Positions 42,726 to 53,693 of a DNA stretch of 64,000 nucleotides are shown here, one piece after another. How positions within the stretch are numbered: the stretch's first letter is position 1; each line of letters starts with the position of its first letter. The stretch is from NCBI RefSeq assembly GCF_003073045.1, contig NC_037590.1, positions 44,060,296 to 44,124,295 on the forward strand. Reading direction: 5' to 3'. This DNA is from Pomacea canaliculata. Taxonomy: Eukaryota > Mollusca > Gastropoda > Architaenioglossa > Ampullariidae. The translations under genes and the position numbers were made by a program. The notes below the pieces were generated by a model. It was not told the DNA's origin. It ran no database searches and worked only from the letters and a program-made list of their open reading frames with translations.

Positions 42726-43299
42726 GCGTATCAAACATATATTTTGTCTTTTTGTAGTTAACCAGGTATAAGTTTTTTTAAACACCTCTAAACATTTGCT
42801 TCGCGAGTGCACTCGGTGCCGTAGTGAATGTCTACCTTCGTAGCGTACCGATAATAAATTATTAAATGCCAAATCTGATTTTTTTTACAAGACATGATGT
42901 TTATTCAATATCCATTTTATGCGGTACAAGTGTGATTCCTGGCCACCGTGTAACTTGTGCTAGCATGATAGTATCCTGTGAACCTGTTGAAATCTTTTTT
43001 TTAAAATTCAATTACACCTACTTTATTTGCTTTGATTACTAATAAGTGACTATTCATGCAGGAATTCAGATTAAACGAGTTTTGTTTCACTAGTTTGATC
43101 TCGTATTATTAGTTGTTTTTTTTTTTCTTCTCTTACAGTTATTTTTTATGAATTTTTTTGAACTTGGTGAATTTGCCATGCATACGAGTGAATGTGAACT
43201 CGATGAAAGCCTACATCTGCCCAATTTGAGTCATAACACCCTCCATTACATAGCACATGAAGATCACAACGTTATAACTTACAAAGATATCTGACAAAA

Positions 43300-43399
43300 N
43301 NNNNNNNNNNNNNNNNNNNNNNNNNNNNNNNNNNNNNNNNNNNNNNNNNNNNNNNNNNNNNNNNNNNNNNNNNNNNNNNNNNNNNNNNNNNNNNNNNNN
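43300..43399. other. Assembly gap (100 N)
   Basis: Exactly 100 N at the junction of the two duplication copies, followed by homopolymer-rich, low-quality-looking sequence. The first gene X exon expected in copy 2 would fall in or beside this gap. Confidence 0.98.
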
Positions 43400-44057
43400 T
43401 GGCAGAAGACAAAAAAAAAAAAAAGGATGAAAAAAATTTTCCATTTTTTTTGTAAAAAATTTTAAAGGGCAAAAAAAGAAAGAAAAGTTTTTTTTTACTT
43501 ATCTAGTGCATGCTATTATAAACCTCGTTTTAAAATTTTTTTTTGTTCCTAAATGTAAAATTTATTTCAGTCCCCCCAAAATACTTTTTTTTAGTTTTTG
43601 TTTCGGGAGAACCATAAGAGTGAAACGTAAATGGAAGCCGTTGAAAAGACTGGAAAGTCGCAGATGAAAATTAGAAATAGAGAGAGAAAAATTTCCCTTT
43701 TTCACGGTTTGGTTTTGAAATTAAATAAAACTGTGTGTGGGATGGGTGCCCCACAAGTGGTCCCATTTGCCAAGTGTCACAGTTTAATTCAAATAAAGAG
43801 TAAATCCAGAGGGGCTTCGATCATGAAAAATTTTTTGTTTGTTATTGTTTTTTTTTTTTACACCAAATTTAGTTGTGTTTTTTGTCGATTTTTAGTGTGA
43901 AAAGTGATGAAAATTGGATTTCCAAAAAAAAAACTTTCGATTATTTACAGTTTGTGTTTTTTGTTTCAAACAAGCTTTTGTGGGTTTTTTCATCTATTTC
44001 ATGAATAAGGAGTTTCTACAAGAAGCATTTAGTTATCGTTTATTTTTTTCATGTAAG

Positions 44058-44254
44058 GATGCTTCTTGAGACCAATTACCCCACCCTAGAAGTTGGCAGA
44101 AGGTTTCGAGAGATACGCAGAAAGTACAGAGAAGCGAGAGAGAAAAGCGGAAGTATTGAGTGGACCGGAACGAGCCACTGCGCATGGCGCAAAGACTTCT
44201 TCAAAGACGTCACATGCGAGACGACAGTTATGGAAAGTGCTTTGATGAGTAGAT
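44058..44254 (+). pseudogene. Second duplicated fragment of gene X, exon 3
   Basis: It corresponds to 34810-34999 (phrases 'gaagttggcagaaggtt', 'gagagagaaaagcggaagta', 'cggaacgagccactgcgcat'). Frame is not maintained across it, in line with the many indels of this stretch, some of which may be sequencing errors. Confidence 0.6.
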
Positions 44255-46629
44255 GAAGGACCACACCACGAAACCACTGTAATTACATTTAGATGATTTG
44301 TTTGGGATTGAGATTATGTGTGTACATAGTTTGTGTGGAGCTTGTCTTTACAAGCAATACTTGTGTACAAACAATACGGATCGGTGTACACATGTCTGTG
44401 TGTACATAGCTCACTGGAGTAGGTATGAGGGTGCGGTCTATAACCCTTTATAAATGCATCTCTATCCACCCTCATGCGCACGAATTAGATCGCGCGACAC
44501 TTACATATTGGCCGAACTGTGAATACAAACTCATTACGACATAGCATGCTCATCTGTTCAATCTGTCATGTATTCAAGAATGTACATGTATTATAGACAG
44601 TACATATATATGTAGTATGTATACTATTTTTGTTGTTATTAAAAAAAGAAGACGGTATCAAGAAAAATGACATCTGCTAGAAATATGCTTTAAAGGGGGA
44701 TAACAAAATGTTTGTGGCTTTGTTTATTTATAGGTGGCCTCCCTTTAACTGTCTATGACACTGTGATGTGTAATATTCCTTCACTAGCTTCTGTCAAATG
44801 ACAGGTCATCTTTCCACCCCACCACCACATAAAAAACAAGCCACCGTAATGTATAAACCGCTGTGCTAAGTCTCATGACATTATCTTGTGGTGTCCGGCA
44901 GTGAATATTTATTTTTTAAAATGTTATGTAGAGACATTTACGTGGCACCAAAATACTTAAAACTTTAGGCAGCCAAAACCACACAGAAATGTAAAAGTTA
45001 CACTAAAATTCAGCTACTTCTCTTCTACTTTTTGTCGCTCCCTCCCCTTCCTCTCTTTCTTTTTCTTTTACTGTCCTTATTTTTTTTTTTTTTTTTTTTT
45101 TCAATTTCTCCTCACTTGTTTCCGTTCTTTCTTTGATTTTTTTTTTATTTCTTTATTTCTTCTCTTTTATACATTCTTATTTTCTAGACAAACTCCAGAC
45201 GCATAAGTAAGTCAGGACTACCCTCTATCACTGGGGAGTTTTTAGGCCATGAGGTCAGGTGAGCACTGTGAGCAAAATCTCTGATGTGGGCTGTAGGAAC
45301 ATGAAAACATGAGTTTATTTCTTATGAGTATATATCTATATCTGGATAAATATGAGGGAGCTGAACTCACGTAAACAACATATATTACGACCATAAGCGG
45401 CGTGCACACACAGTATATCCTCTTTATAAAGTTAATAAAGTCAAAGTATTTTGTCTTAGCAATGCTTCGTTTTTGTTATGATATAAAATTTCTTGTAGAT
45501 TGTGACTCTTTATGGTATTCTGTTAAATGTTATCTACGAGGAGTAAACTGTCTATGGTACAATAAAACATTCAGATACCTTCTACATTTCTACAGCTCTC
45601 CACACGCATGCGCACCAACATTTTGACATAAAGTGCAGGTATTCTCACAACACTATTCTCAAACTTTCGTTGGACAACTGTGGATTCGACAACTTCAGAG
45701 TTTGTACAAACCTGACTCGTGATTCAAACCAGAGAGGTATAAACGTCTATGATTCAACCTGCTTCGGTGATGGAGTAAGGGGGATGACAACTGATGAGAT
45801 GCTGTAGTAGAGCGTGCGAGGAGCCTCGAGTAGTGGTGATGTTGGTGAGTTGGTGACAGTTTAACATTGTAAAGTTCTGTTGAGGTGTGTGCGTACACTT
45901 TGTGTTTTGAAAGTGCATGGTATAACATGATGGGTGTGCGTACACGTGTGTACAATGTGTATTGTATACTTGTGTGATGCGGAAATGTGTACAAGAGTTT
46001 GCTGCTTTGTATCTGTTTGTGTGTTGTGTTGTGTGTTTTGTTGAATCCTCAACCTACAACTGCTCACCTGAGTTGTCGCCTACTACATTGCTTCGATAGT
46101 CTCCTCCAAGTACTTTGTGAACAGTCAGGAATATTTCCAGTCTTGTGCCTTGCTAGTGCATTAGTCGCTGCAGTGGCACTTGTGATTGACCTTCACCTAG
46201 GAGGAATTCACTCGACCTGATAAATAAACCCAAGAAAATGTTTACTAATCCATCGGATGTTTATTCATCAAAAACCAGCTCAAAGCATATTGTGAGTTGT
46301 ATAATTTTGCTTTTGCAGTGCCATTTTATTTCGTATGTCCTGTAATGTTTCGTTCTTTACTTTTATTTCAAGTAAACTACCAGGCGGTAGTGAAGTTTCG
46401 CTTCATGCGCATGCGCAGACTATACCCATACGTTTAGATACGCCGGAGTTTCGATTCACTGTTTGACACCCGGCAGGTCATTGTCGTACAGGGTCAAACC
46501 CGGAGCCCGCAGAGACACGAAAATATAAATAGGGATCACAAACACCGCCAAAACCAAGGCGCGGTGAGAATCAGTTTACGGTATTCAGATTTTTTAAAAG
46601 ACATGTGGGGCATTGATGGACTTGCCAAA

Positions 46630-46708
46630 AAGCGGGACATTGGGCGTCAAAACGAGGTCAAAAGCGGGACTGTCCCGACTAAAGCGGGACGTCTGGTCAC
46701 CTTAAACA
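46630..46708 (-). mobile_element. Possible terminus of a hAT element (Tip100/Zaphod-like)
   Basis: The minus strand reads GGTGACCAGACGTCCCGC then TTTAGTCGGGACAGTCCCGC, which resembles the widespread 'gggtgaccagacgtcccg' ends of Zaphod-type hAT elements. Only one end is visible; copy 1 at about 37380-37437 has lost part of it. Confidence 0.35.
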
Positions 46709-46789
46709 AGTAATGCTAACATGCTCCGGATCTGTATCTAAACTCTTCTGTTTTTCGTGAAACATGTAAAACCAGCCAGGTCGACTGGT

Positions 46790-48425
46790 CAAAGTCGTCT
46801 AGTTTTCGTTTCTAAAAAGACAAGCAATGTCTATTTTAGAAATTACATCAATAATTCCGGAAACTTTTTCTTTGCGTGAGTCCCCACAACCATTCAGAGA
46901 TAAGAAGCGTAGGTGCATACTTGTCAGTTTCGGACAGCTGCAGTCATCATCTTTTAAAACCGGGCTGGAAATTCATAGCTAACCATACTAGTGTGTTTGG
47001 GCGAAGTAGCATAAAGTATTGAAGTCCTGATCTGCTTCGGCAAGTGTTCATTACATTGTTGGGTAGCTGGTCGAAGAAACACAGAGTTATCCCCCTTGGC
47101 CAGCCTATGCCTGTTGGCTTATCATAGGGGTTTCATCCTCACATCCACAAGAAGCACCCGCTTCGGATAGATACCCCAGACCGAGAGAAGCGTGGTCAAT
47201 GACTTTCACCCCAAGCTTGAAAAGATCATCTGGGGTCTCGATTACTATTGGCTTTGGGTGATCTGCGGAGGACAGTCTGGAGGGGATTTTCTTCGTGCAC
47301 ATTATCTTGCCGTCCACAGTCACGCCATGTAAGCCCAGTCTCTTGACTTGCCAAGAAGTCGGCACGTAGAAGGGTGATATCATCATTAATGAAAGTTTGC
47401 TCGTAGCCAGGTTTACCTTTTAGGTTCTTTTTCTTTGCCATGACTTCGTTTCGTTTGCGCCTGGAAACAAACTTGACCAACACAGGTCGAGTTCCTTTAG
47501 CCATCTTCCCAGCGCGGTGAACCACAGCGATGTCGGTAACAGACACATCTACTCCGGCATCGTTGAAAACTTTGATAGCTTTCCGCTCCACTTCTTCCGC
47601 CGTCTCTCCCGCATCCTGTGGGATGCCAAAAACTCTCACTGACTCTCGACGGCTGTACTGGTGCAGCCTGTCATTTTCGTACGTCAGTGTCCTTACAGCA
47701 GCCAACAACTTTTCAGTTGCTGGCTGCTGTTGAGCCTGCAACAAGGTGACTCTGTGTAGGCGACTGTCCAACTCGGCTGTCACACCTTTGATTACCTCCC
47801 CTACTACCACAGACAAAGCTGTCTCAAGGATAGGGATCATTTTTCCAATCTGGTCGCTTTCATCGCCGCTTACAGGTTTAAAGATCGACAGCGCCTTTAC
47901 CTTTGAAAGGATTTTATCCTGAAATGACGAAAGATCGACACCAAAGTGTTCTGCAGCTTGTAGTGTTGATGTACAGGTTGAAGACATACTGTCAACACGC
48001 ACAGGGGCTGGTGAAATAGGCGAGGATGAAAATGACGATGGCGTCACAGATTTTAGTTTCAGTTTCTTTGAAGTTTCATTTTCTTCTGAACAGGGCGACG
48101 AAAACAAGCTCTTCTTCGCCTTGTCTCGGAAAGACATAGCAGATACACACGTCACCGACACTGAGCAAGGAGATGAACACAACCTTATGAGGCACAGAGG
48201 GCGATGCAACAGAGGGGAAAAGCTGGATAATCAAAATCAGTTCCACACGAAATTCCACACGAAAACATAAATAAACATATATCCAGTGAATCAATACAGC
48301 AAATACTCTCAGGAGATGTAAGTATACAGCACAATTAAGCCAAAACAATAGCAATTTTCCATAATCAGAAAATTTCACGGGAGCTCAAAAAACACGGTGT
48401 CACTCCATGAACAAGCTCACAACCC
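46790..48425 (-). mobile_element. LINE 5' part: ORF1 and start of ORF2 (copy 2)
   Basis: This is the better-preserved copy. ORF1 runs from 48137 (MSFRDKAKKSLFSS) through the ORF1 core (SVRVFGIPQDAGETAEEV, VVHRAGKMAKGTRPVLVKF, NEVMAKKKNLKGKPGYEQTF) to about 47230 and, after a frame break, ends at 47105 (PMISQQA). The ORF2 start with the endonuclease motif follows and is truncated near 46790. It is present because of the segmental duplication, not as an independent insertion. Confidence 0.8.
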
Positions 48426-49010
48426 AACGGACAAACGTTTTTACTACTCCCGACGCTTGCGAACACAAGAAAGTAAAAGGACAAACATACCATCGCTAAT
48501 AATAATTTCAAACATAATTATAGAAATACGTCCACACAGCACAGGAACATCATTCCATCAAGCACAACCTCACACCAGCACCTTCTATCAAGACATTAAG
48601 AAATAGATAAAGAGAACGAAAGAGAGAAGTATGGTAAAAGGAACAAGAACAGACAAAAGACACTATACCTGGGTGTCAAGTACCAGGGTTACTTATAATG
48701 AAGTTTACACCACGATGGTAGTTCTACGAATGATGACAAGATAAGTACACATAAGTACTTAATTTATGACTGGTTTGTACGATTGTTCCCATGAGGCATT
48801 CAAACTACTCCATCAGCCCAGGGAGGGGATTGTGTGAGACACAATAAACATGGCTACAACTGTTTACACTCTATGTGTTGTTCTAGACTCTCTAAAGGTG
48901 TGTGTTTTCTCGTCGTAAAGGGATCTTGATTTTTATGTTTTTGTTTTTTGGTTGTTTTTTTTAAAAAACTGCTGTTGCTAGCTAACTTAGAAAAGCACTT
49001 TGTTGAAATG
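48425..49010 (+). pseudogene. 3' remnant of an array gene (copy E)
   Basis: The same remnant as at 39175-39760: last intron, 3'UTR exon ('catgaggcattcaaactactcc') and AATAAA at about 48843. Upstream exons are absent. Confidence 0.75.
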
Positions 49011-49135
49011 TCAGGAGTAAATCTTTGTATTCAATATAAATAAACTCTCAATTTGAAAGGGAAAGTTGTGACACGAGCATAACTTTAAATTATAATAACC
49101 TGTAATTTCTTTAAAGCATATTAATACTCAAAGTA

Positions 49136-49962
49136 CATTATAACCTCGAACTTAATCCGTTCTGGAAAGCTGTTCGTTATCCGAAACAATGTTTTCCACA
49201 AGAAATAAAGGAAATAGATTTAATTGTTCCCAGCCCTGTTGACTCGTAATATTTGAAAGTTACAGGCTATATAGGGTATTTGTTTAATGAAACAGTTATA
49301 ATGCAATAATATAATGGAGTTAAACAAACAGAGAAACATTAACGAAAGCATTTAAACATCAGAAACTTGCCGTTTTGACGGCGTGGTGGATGGAGGTGTG
49401 GGAGGAAGGGGTGGAATTACTGCTTGGATTCCCCCTCAATTAGCACACGTGATATTATAAAATCGGGGTGACTTCCCTTTTCTGTCGCTTTGAGGTTAAA
49501 GGAAAAAATCTTGTCCAGTGTCTGTTCCTTCTGCCTTTGTGTGTGTGTGTTTGTAAAACTCTTCGATAATACGACATCACATATCCGACAGACGCATGCC
49601 ACCTTCATACTTTGAAATCATTTCCTTTTTCAATTCATTTGTTGGCCGCTTCCTTGTCATTACTTCACTACTATTAATTGTTCTTAATCTTCTTTGGAGC
49701 CATGATTGAGGATTATCTTATTAAAATTATTAAACTAAAGCACAAAAATCACTAAATAAGAAGGATGTGCATAGATAAGGAACGACCGATCGTAACTATG
49801 TCTCAAGCACAAATGATGACATGCTGGTCGGTCACGTGTGGTTCACGTGGCTGTTCGTTATCCGAAATTTTGTTCGCTATCCGAGACAAACTTTTAATGA
49901 AATTTTTGTTCGTTATCCGAAATATTCGTTATCCGAGGCGTTCGCTAACCGAGGTTCCAATG
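49136..49962 (-). mobile_element. Pogo/Tigger-like DNA transposon, deleted
   Basis: 827 bases flanked by TA with inverted termini (right end in reverse: CATTGGAACCTCGGTTAGCG). Subterminal 'gttcgttatccgaaa' words occur near both ends. On the minus strand, near 49700, a remnant reads MAPKKIKNN, and further on KRPTNELKKEMISKYEGG and MRLSDM, like the N-terminal DNA-binding region of pogo-family transposases. The catalytic domain is gone. Confidence 0.75.
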
Positions 49963-50616
49963 TATACACAAAGATTAGAATGTTTAAGAATGTATTTTGA
50001 AAACCTTAACGTGCCTTGTCCATCATCTTGAGGAAAGACTAGAGAAGACCTTATTCCAGTGACGTGCAGAGCATATCTACATCTGCAAATGGAGACCGGG
50101 CCATAGCCGGCGTCGTCAAATCGCTGCCTTTGCTTATCGCGAGGCCATCGCATAGGATAGATGCTATGGTGTCATAGTACAATTTGCAACCCTATTCGTA
50201 AATGAACAACACATAAGGGAGAGAAACGGGAACCTTAGGACTTGTTCCTCCAACGATCACTTCCTTTAAAGGGTGAACAGGTCAACCAATCGGTTGTTAC
50301 CTCGTGTAAATTCCACTCTAATGTTTTGCTTACTTGAGCGCCATATTGACATTCGTTGTGGGGTTACTCGATTTGACGTGGATTTGTTCTCAAACAACAG
50401 AAAATGAGAAGAAAACAGTAAGTAATATTTAAATACTAATGTATAATCTAATAAAATATTATCTTGTTTGGTACTTTATATATTGTATATACTTGTATAT
50501 ATCATGTAAAAAAAATTTCTTAATTTCTGACTTAAGTGACGTTTCGATCGATTGTGAAATCTCAGCCCCATACAGTTACTATCTTTGATGTGAGCTTACT
50601 ACAAGAAATCAGAATC

Positions 50617-51260
50617 AAAAATCAAAATCAAATCAAAACAGACTTTATTGTCTGCCCAGGAGGACAGAAATTTGTCTTTGCTCACATACCCATACAGGAC
50701 ATTTAACACACAGTTAGAAGTAAAAGTGAGGAGTAAAATAGTGTTGATTGCACCAGTCCATCAAGGCAGTGTATGTTTATCCTAAACACAAACCTTGGGT
50801 GACCAAGGGCCTAAAAGCACTGCTGAACAAAAAGAAACATTTGTTCATCACGGGCAGAAGCACGACAGAAGATTAGTACATAGAGAGGACCATGATGCTA
50901 TCCGTTGGGTGGGCAGAGGCTCTACGAGCATACTAGTTAGTCCGATGCTTTCAGTAGTTTGCCGGTGGACCAACGAGTGTCGACGAGATTGAAACAGAGG
51001 TCGAGTTAGCTCTCGCCATAAACCCGATGTGTCAGAAATGCGGCTCGTGGTTACATCTTGAGCTCGCTGGAGGGACTGCCAGACGTCGAGTGTTGATGCT
51101 TCCGCATGACGCAAGAGATACGCCGAGAAAGATCTTGGTGTCCTAGTGGAGGCGTACGGCGGGAAAGATGTCGACATCAGTGCCACAGCAACGTGATGAG
51201 GTGGTCGACGAATACGCCGCGAAGCTCCAGAATTTAAGCAGGCGAGGTAGAAGGCGGCGC
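50617..51260 (-). mobile_element. Insertion of retroposon-derived sequence in copy 2
   Basis: 644 bases sit between direct copies of AGAATC (50611-50616, 51261-51266); copy 1 has the uninterrupted 'agaatctataattcttg'. The left end is a run of AAATCAAAATC units followed by 'acagactttattgtctgccc', which looks like the tail of a retroposon in minus orientation. On the plus strand a fragment VTKGLKALLNKKKHLFITG resembles the linker of invertebrate LINE polyproteins. Class uncertain; it may be composite. Confidence 0.55.
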
Positions 51261-51839
51261 AGAATCTATAATTCTTGAAGTTAACACCAAGCAAATGTTT
51301 TTAAAAAGCTCTTTTAAACGGCGTATCACATATATTTGTCTTTTTTGTAGTTTACCAGGTATAATTTTTTTTAAATACCTCTAAACATTTGCTTCGCAGG
51401 CACTCGGTGCTCCGTAGTGATTGTCGCGCGGCTCTCTACCTTCGTAGCGTACCGATAATAATATTATTAAATGCATCAATCTGATTTTTTTTTTTACAAG
51501 AACAATGTTTATTCATTTCCAGTTTATATGCGGTTATCAAAGTGTGATTCCTGGAAGTGTAACTTGTGCTAGCATGATATATATCCTGTGAAACCCTGTT
51601 TGAATTTTTTTTTAAATTCAATTACACCTACTTTATTTGCTTTGGATTACCTAATAAGTGACTATTCATGCAGGATTCAGATGTAAACAGTTTTGTTTCA
51701 CAGTTTGATCTCGTATTATTAGTTGTTTTTTTTTTCTTTCTCTTACAGTTATTTTTTTATGATTTTTTGACTTGGTGAATTTCCATGCATACGAGTGAAT
51801 GTGACCTCGATGAAAGCCTTACATCTCCAATTTGATCAT

Positions 51840-53690
51840 ACACCCTCCATAAATAGCACATGAATATCACAAACAGTTAACACGAAATATCTGACAAAGA
51901 TCCTGCTCTCACTATCCTGTTTGTCAGCCACCGACCAATCAACAGCTGCCTCTCAAATCTATCAGAACTTGACCCCGTGACGTCACGCGAGAAGTGGGGT
52001 CTGTAAGGTCAACCTGTGAGGCCTCTTGGGCGAGTTGTAGGAAAACGATTAGAAAAGTTACATAAAGACGAGGCCACTGGCATTATGTCTGCTGTGATGT
52101 GTTTGTATGTCTGTTGTACAGGGGAGTAGAATGCGCGTTTGGAGGAACGTTCGCGAGTAAGGTTTGTGTGTGATTGCGTGCGTTCGTATGTAGGTGGGCG
52201 CGTGTGTGTGCGTGTGTGTGTCCGCATGAGCGCTTTGTACTGATGTGAGGAACTTTTAAACTTACTATTATTCACTAACAATCATCATTATAATTCTAGT
52301 AAATGAAACATTTATGAATAAATCAACTGATTAAGTTTTCACTTCGTTTACACATTTTAATGAAAGAAGAATGTCTAAATAATAGAATTAGTTACTAATT
52401 GTATCGGACCGCGGGTTTGGGGAAATTTTGCAGAAAATAGAAACGTTTGGGTGTTCATGCCTATGGGTACACATAGGAATTAATGCAGATACGAAATACG
52501 TGTCTGTATAATAACATCTGAGTGTGTTAGTGTGTTTTTGTCTCTCTTACGCAGATCTCAACGATAAGTCATGGAAAGATGGAGTACACCTGACAGTAGG
52601 AATAAGTAAAATGACAGGAAAGATGAAAAGTGGCACAGATATAGAAAGTCATCGAGAAACGTAGCTAATATCGTAACAGATGTACTGATGAGCATTAGAC
52701 ACACAACTTCACGCAGATTAACGGACAAATATGAAAAATGAGGGAGAGCAGTCACCCTCGAGACAGACTAAGCGACATAAGTCTTCCCATGGATGGGAAT
52801 GGACTAAAAATAAATAATTAGTGAGTTGACAAAAAAACAGTCGTGATTGTTATTATTGCTATACATAATTATCTACTTTAACCTTAGTGTCTATGGGCGT
52901 TTAATCAAAACTTCTGCAGAAATCCTCAACTAAATATCTACTTCCGGTGTAAAAGATGAAGCGAGTGTCTCCTCTTATAGCAGACAAACAGCTGACTTTA
53001 AGAAATATTTCTTTCAAACTATTCACGGGTGAAAAGAAAGTAACTGAGAAACAGCCAATGGTGTGGTCTCGCTATGTGTCGAATGTGTAATAGAAGGAGC
53101 ATCTCGCTAAGGAGCCAATGGAATCTTCTGAATTATCCTTAACGATGTGACAACAAAACAACTAGAGACACTGTGTTTAACTCAAACCTGTTCGCCACTT
53201 AAAGGACAAGCAATGATGGCCATCAGACGAGTGACCATTGTGTAAGCAGGCCAAGAAGATGCTCGTCTGCCAAGAGACAACTCCACCGCCTCCAACACAA
53301 GAGTACAATGCCGCCAGGGGACATCTCGACCATCGGTGCAACAACATCTTTGACTTTGCATTGCAGACTTTTGTGGAATATTCTACAACACGCAGACACA
53401 CGTACAAGCTGCTGCTTCTTTCCTAAAGTGAAATACTGTTTGTTGGTGGGCAGATACAAAACATGTGTTAATGAATTCCTCTCTTCTTCTACACCTGACA
53501 AGTTTCAAGTGATTGGTTTGATGAGGAAAGTGTGATGAGTTGTGGCAGGTCTTGTATTGTTTCCTGCGCAATGGCGTCTGGTGTCTGACGTCTTGTGTGT
53601 GACGTCTTGTATGCGTCATTTGTTCCACATCATTTGAAGCCGGGGGGGGGATGACGTCATATATAAGAGAAAAGCAGTTGCTCTAACAAT
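51840..53690. other. Spacer upstream of copy C, duplicate of 27.65-29.1 kb
   Basis: No gene recognised. It matches the spacer after copy A with one larger difference: about 370 extra bases near 52425-52835 that A lacks. Confidence 0.7.
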
Positions 53691-53693
53691 GGC

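Larger units (their letters stand above)
34360..43270 (+). repeat. Segmental duplication, copy 1
   Basis: About 8.9 kb that recurs at about 43400-51900 in the same orientation and order: gene X exon, LINE 5' fragment, remnant of the array gene, pogo-like element and CT-rich end. It differs from copy 2 by a 2.0-kb hAT-like insertion (40690-42725), the short form of the pogo-like element and many small indels. Confidence 0.9.
43400..51900 (+). repeat. Segmental duplication, copy 2
   Basis: It has the same order as 34360-43270. From 43.4 to about 47.4 kb it differs from copy 1 by very frequent one-base indels, while 47.4-50.6 kb matches closely. It lacks the hAT-like insertion but has the long pogo-like element and a 644-base insertion at 50617-51260. 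Confidence 0.9.

Noticed and set aside
50848-51294. 148-residue minus-strand frame
   Set aside because: It lies antisense within a retroposon-derived insertion absent from the sister copy; no family resemblance on that strand.
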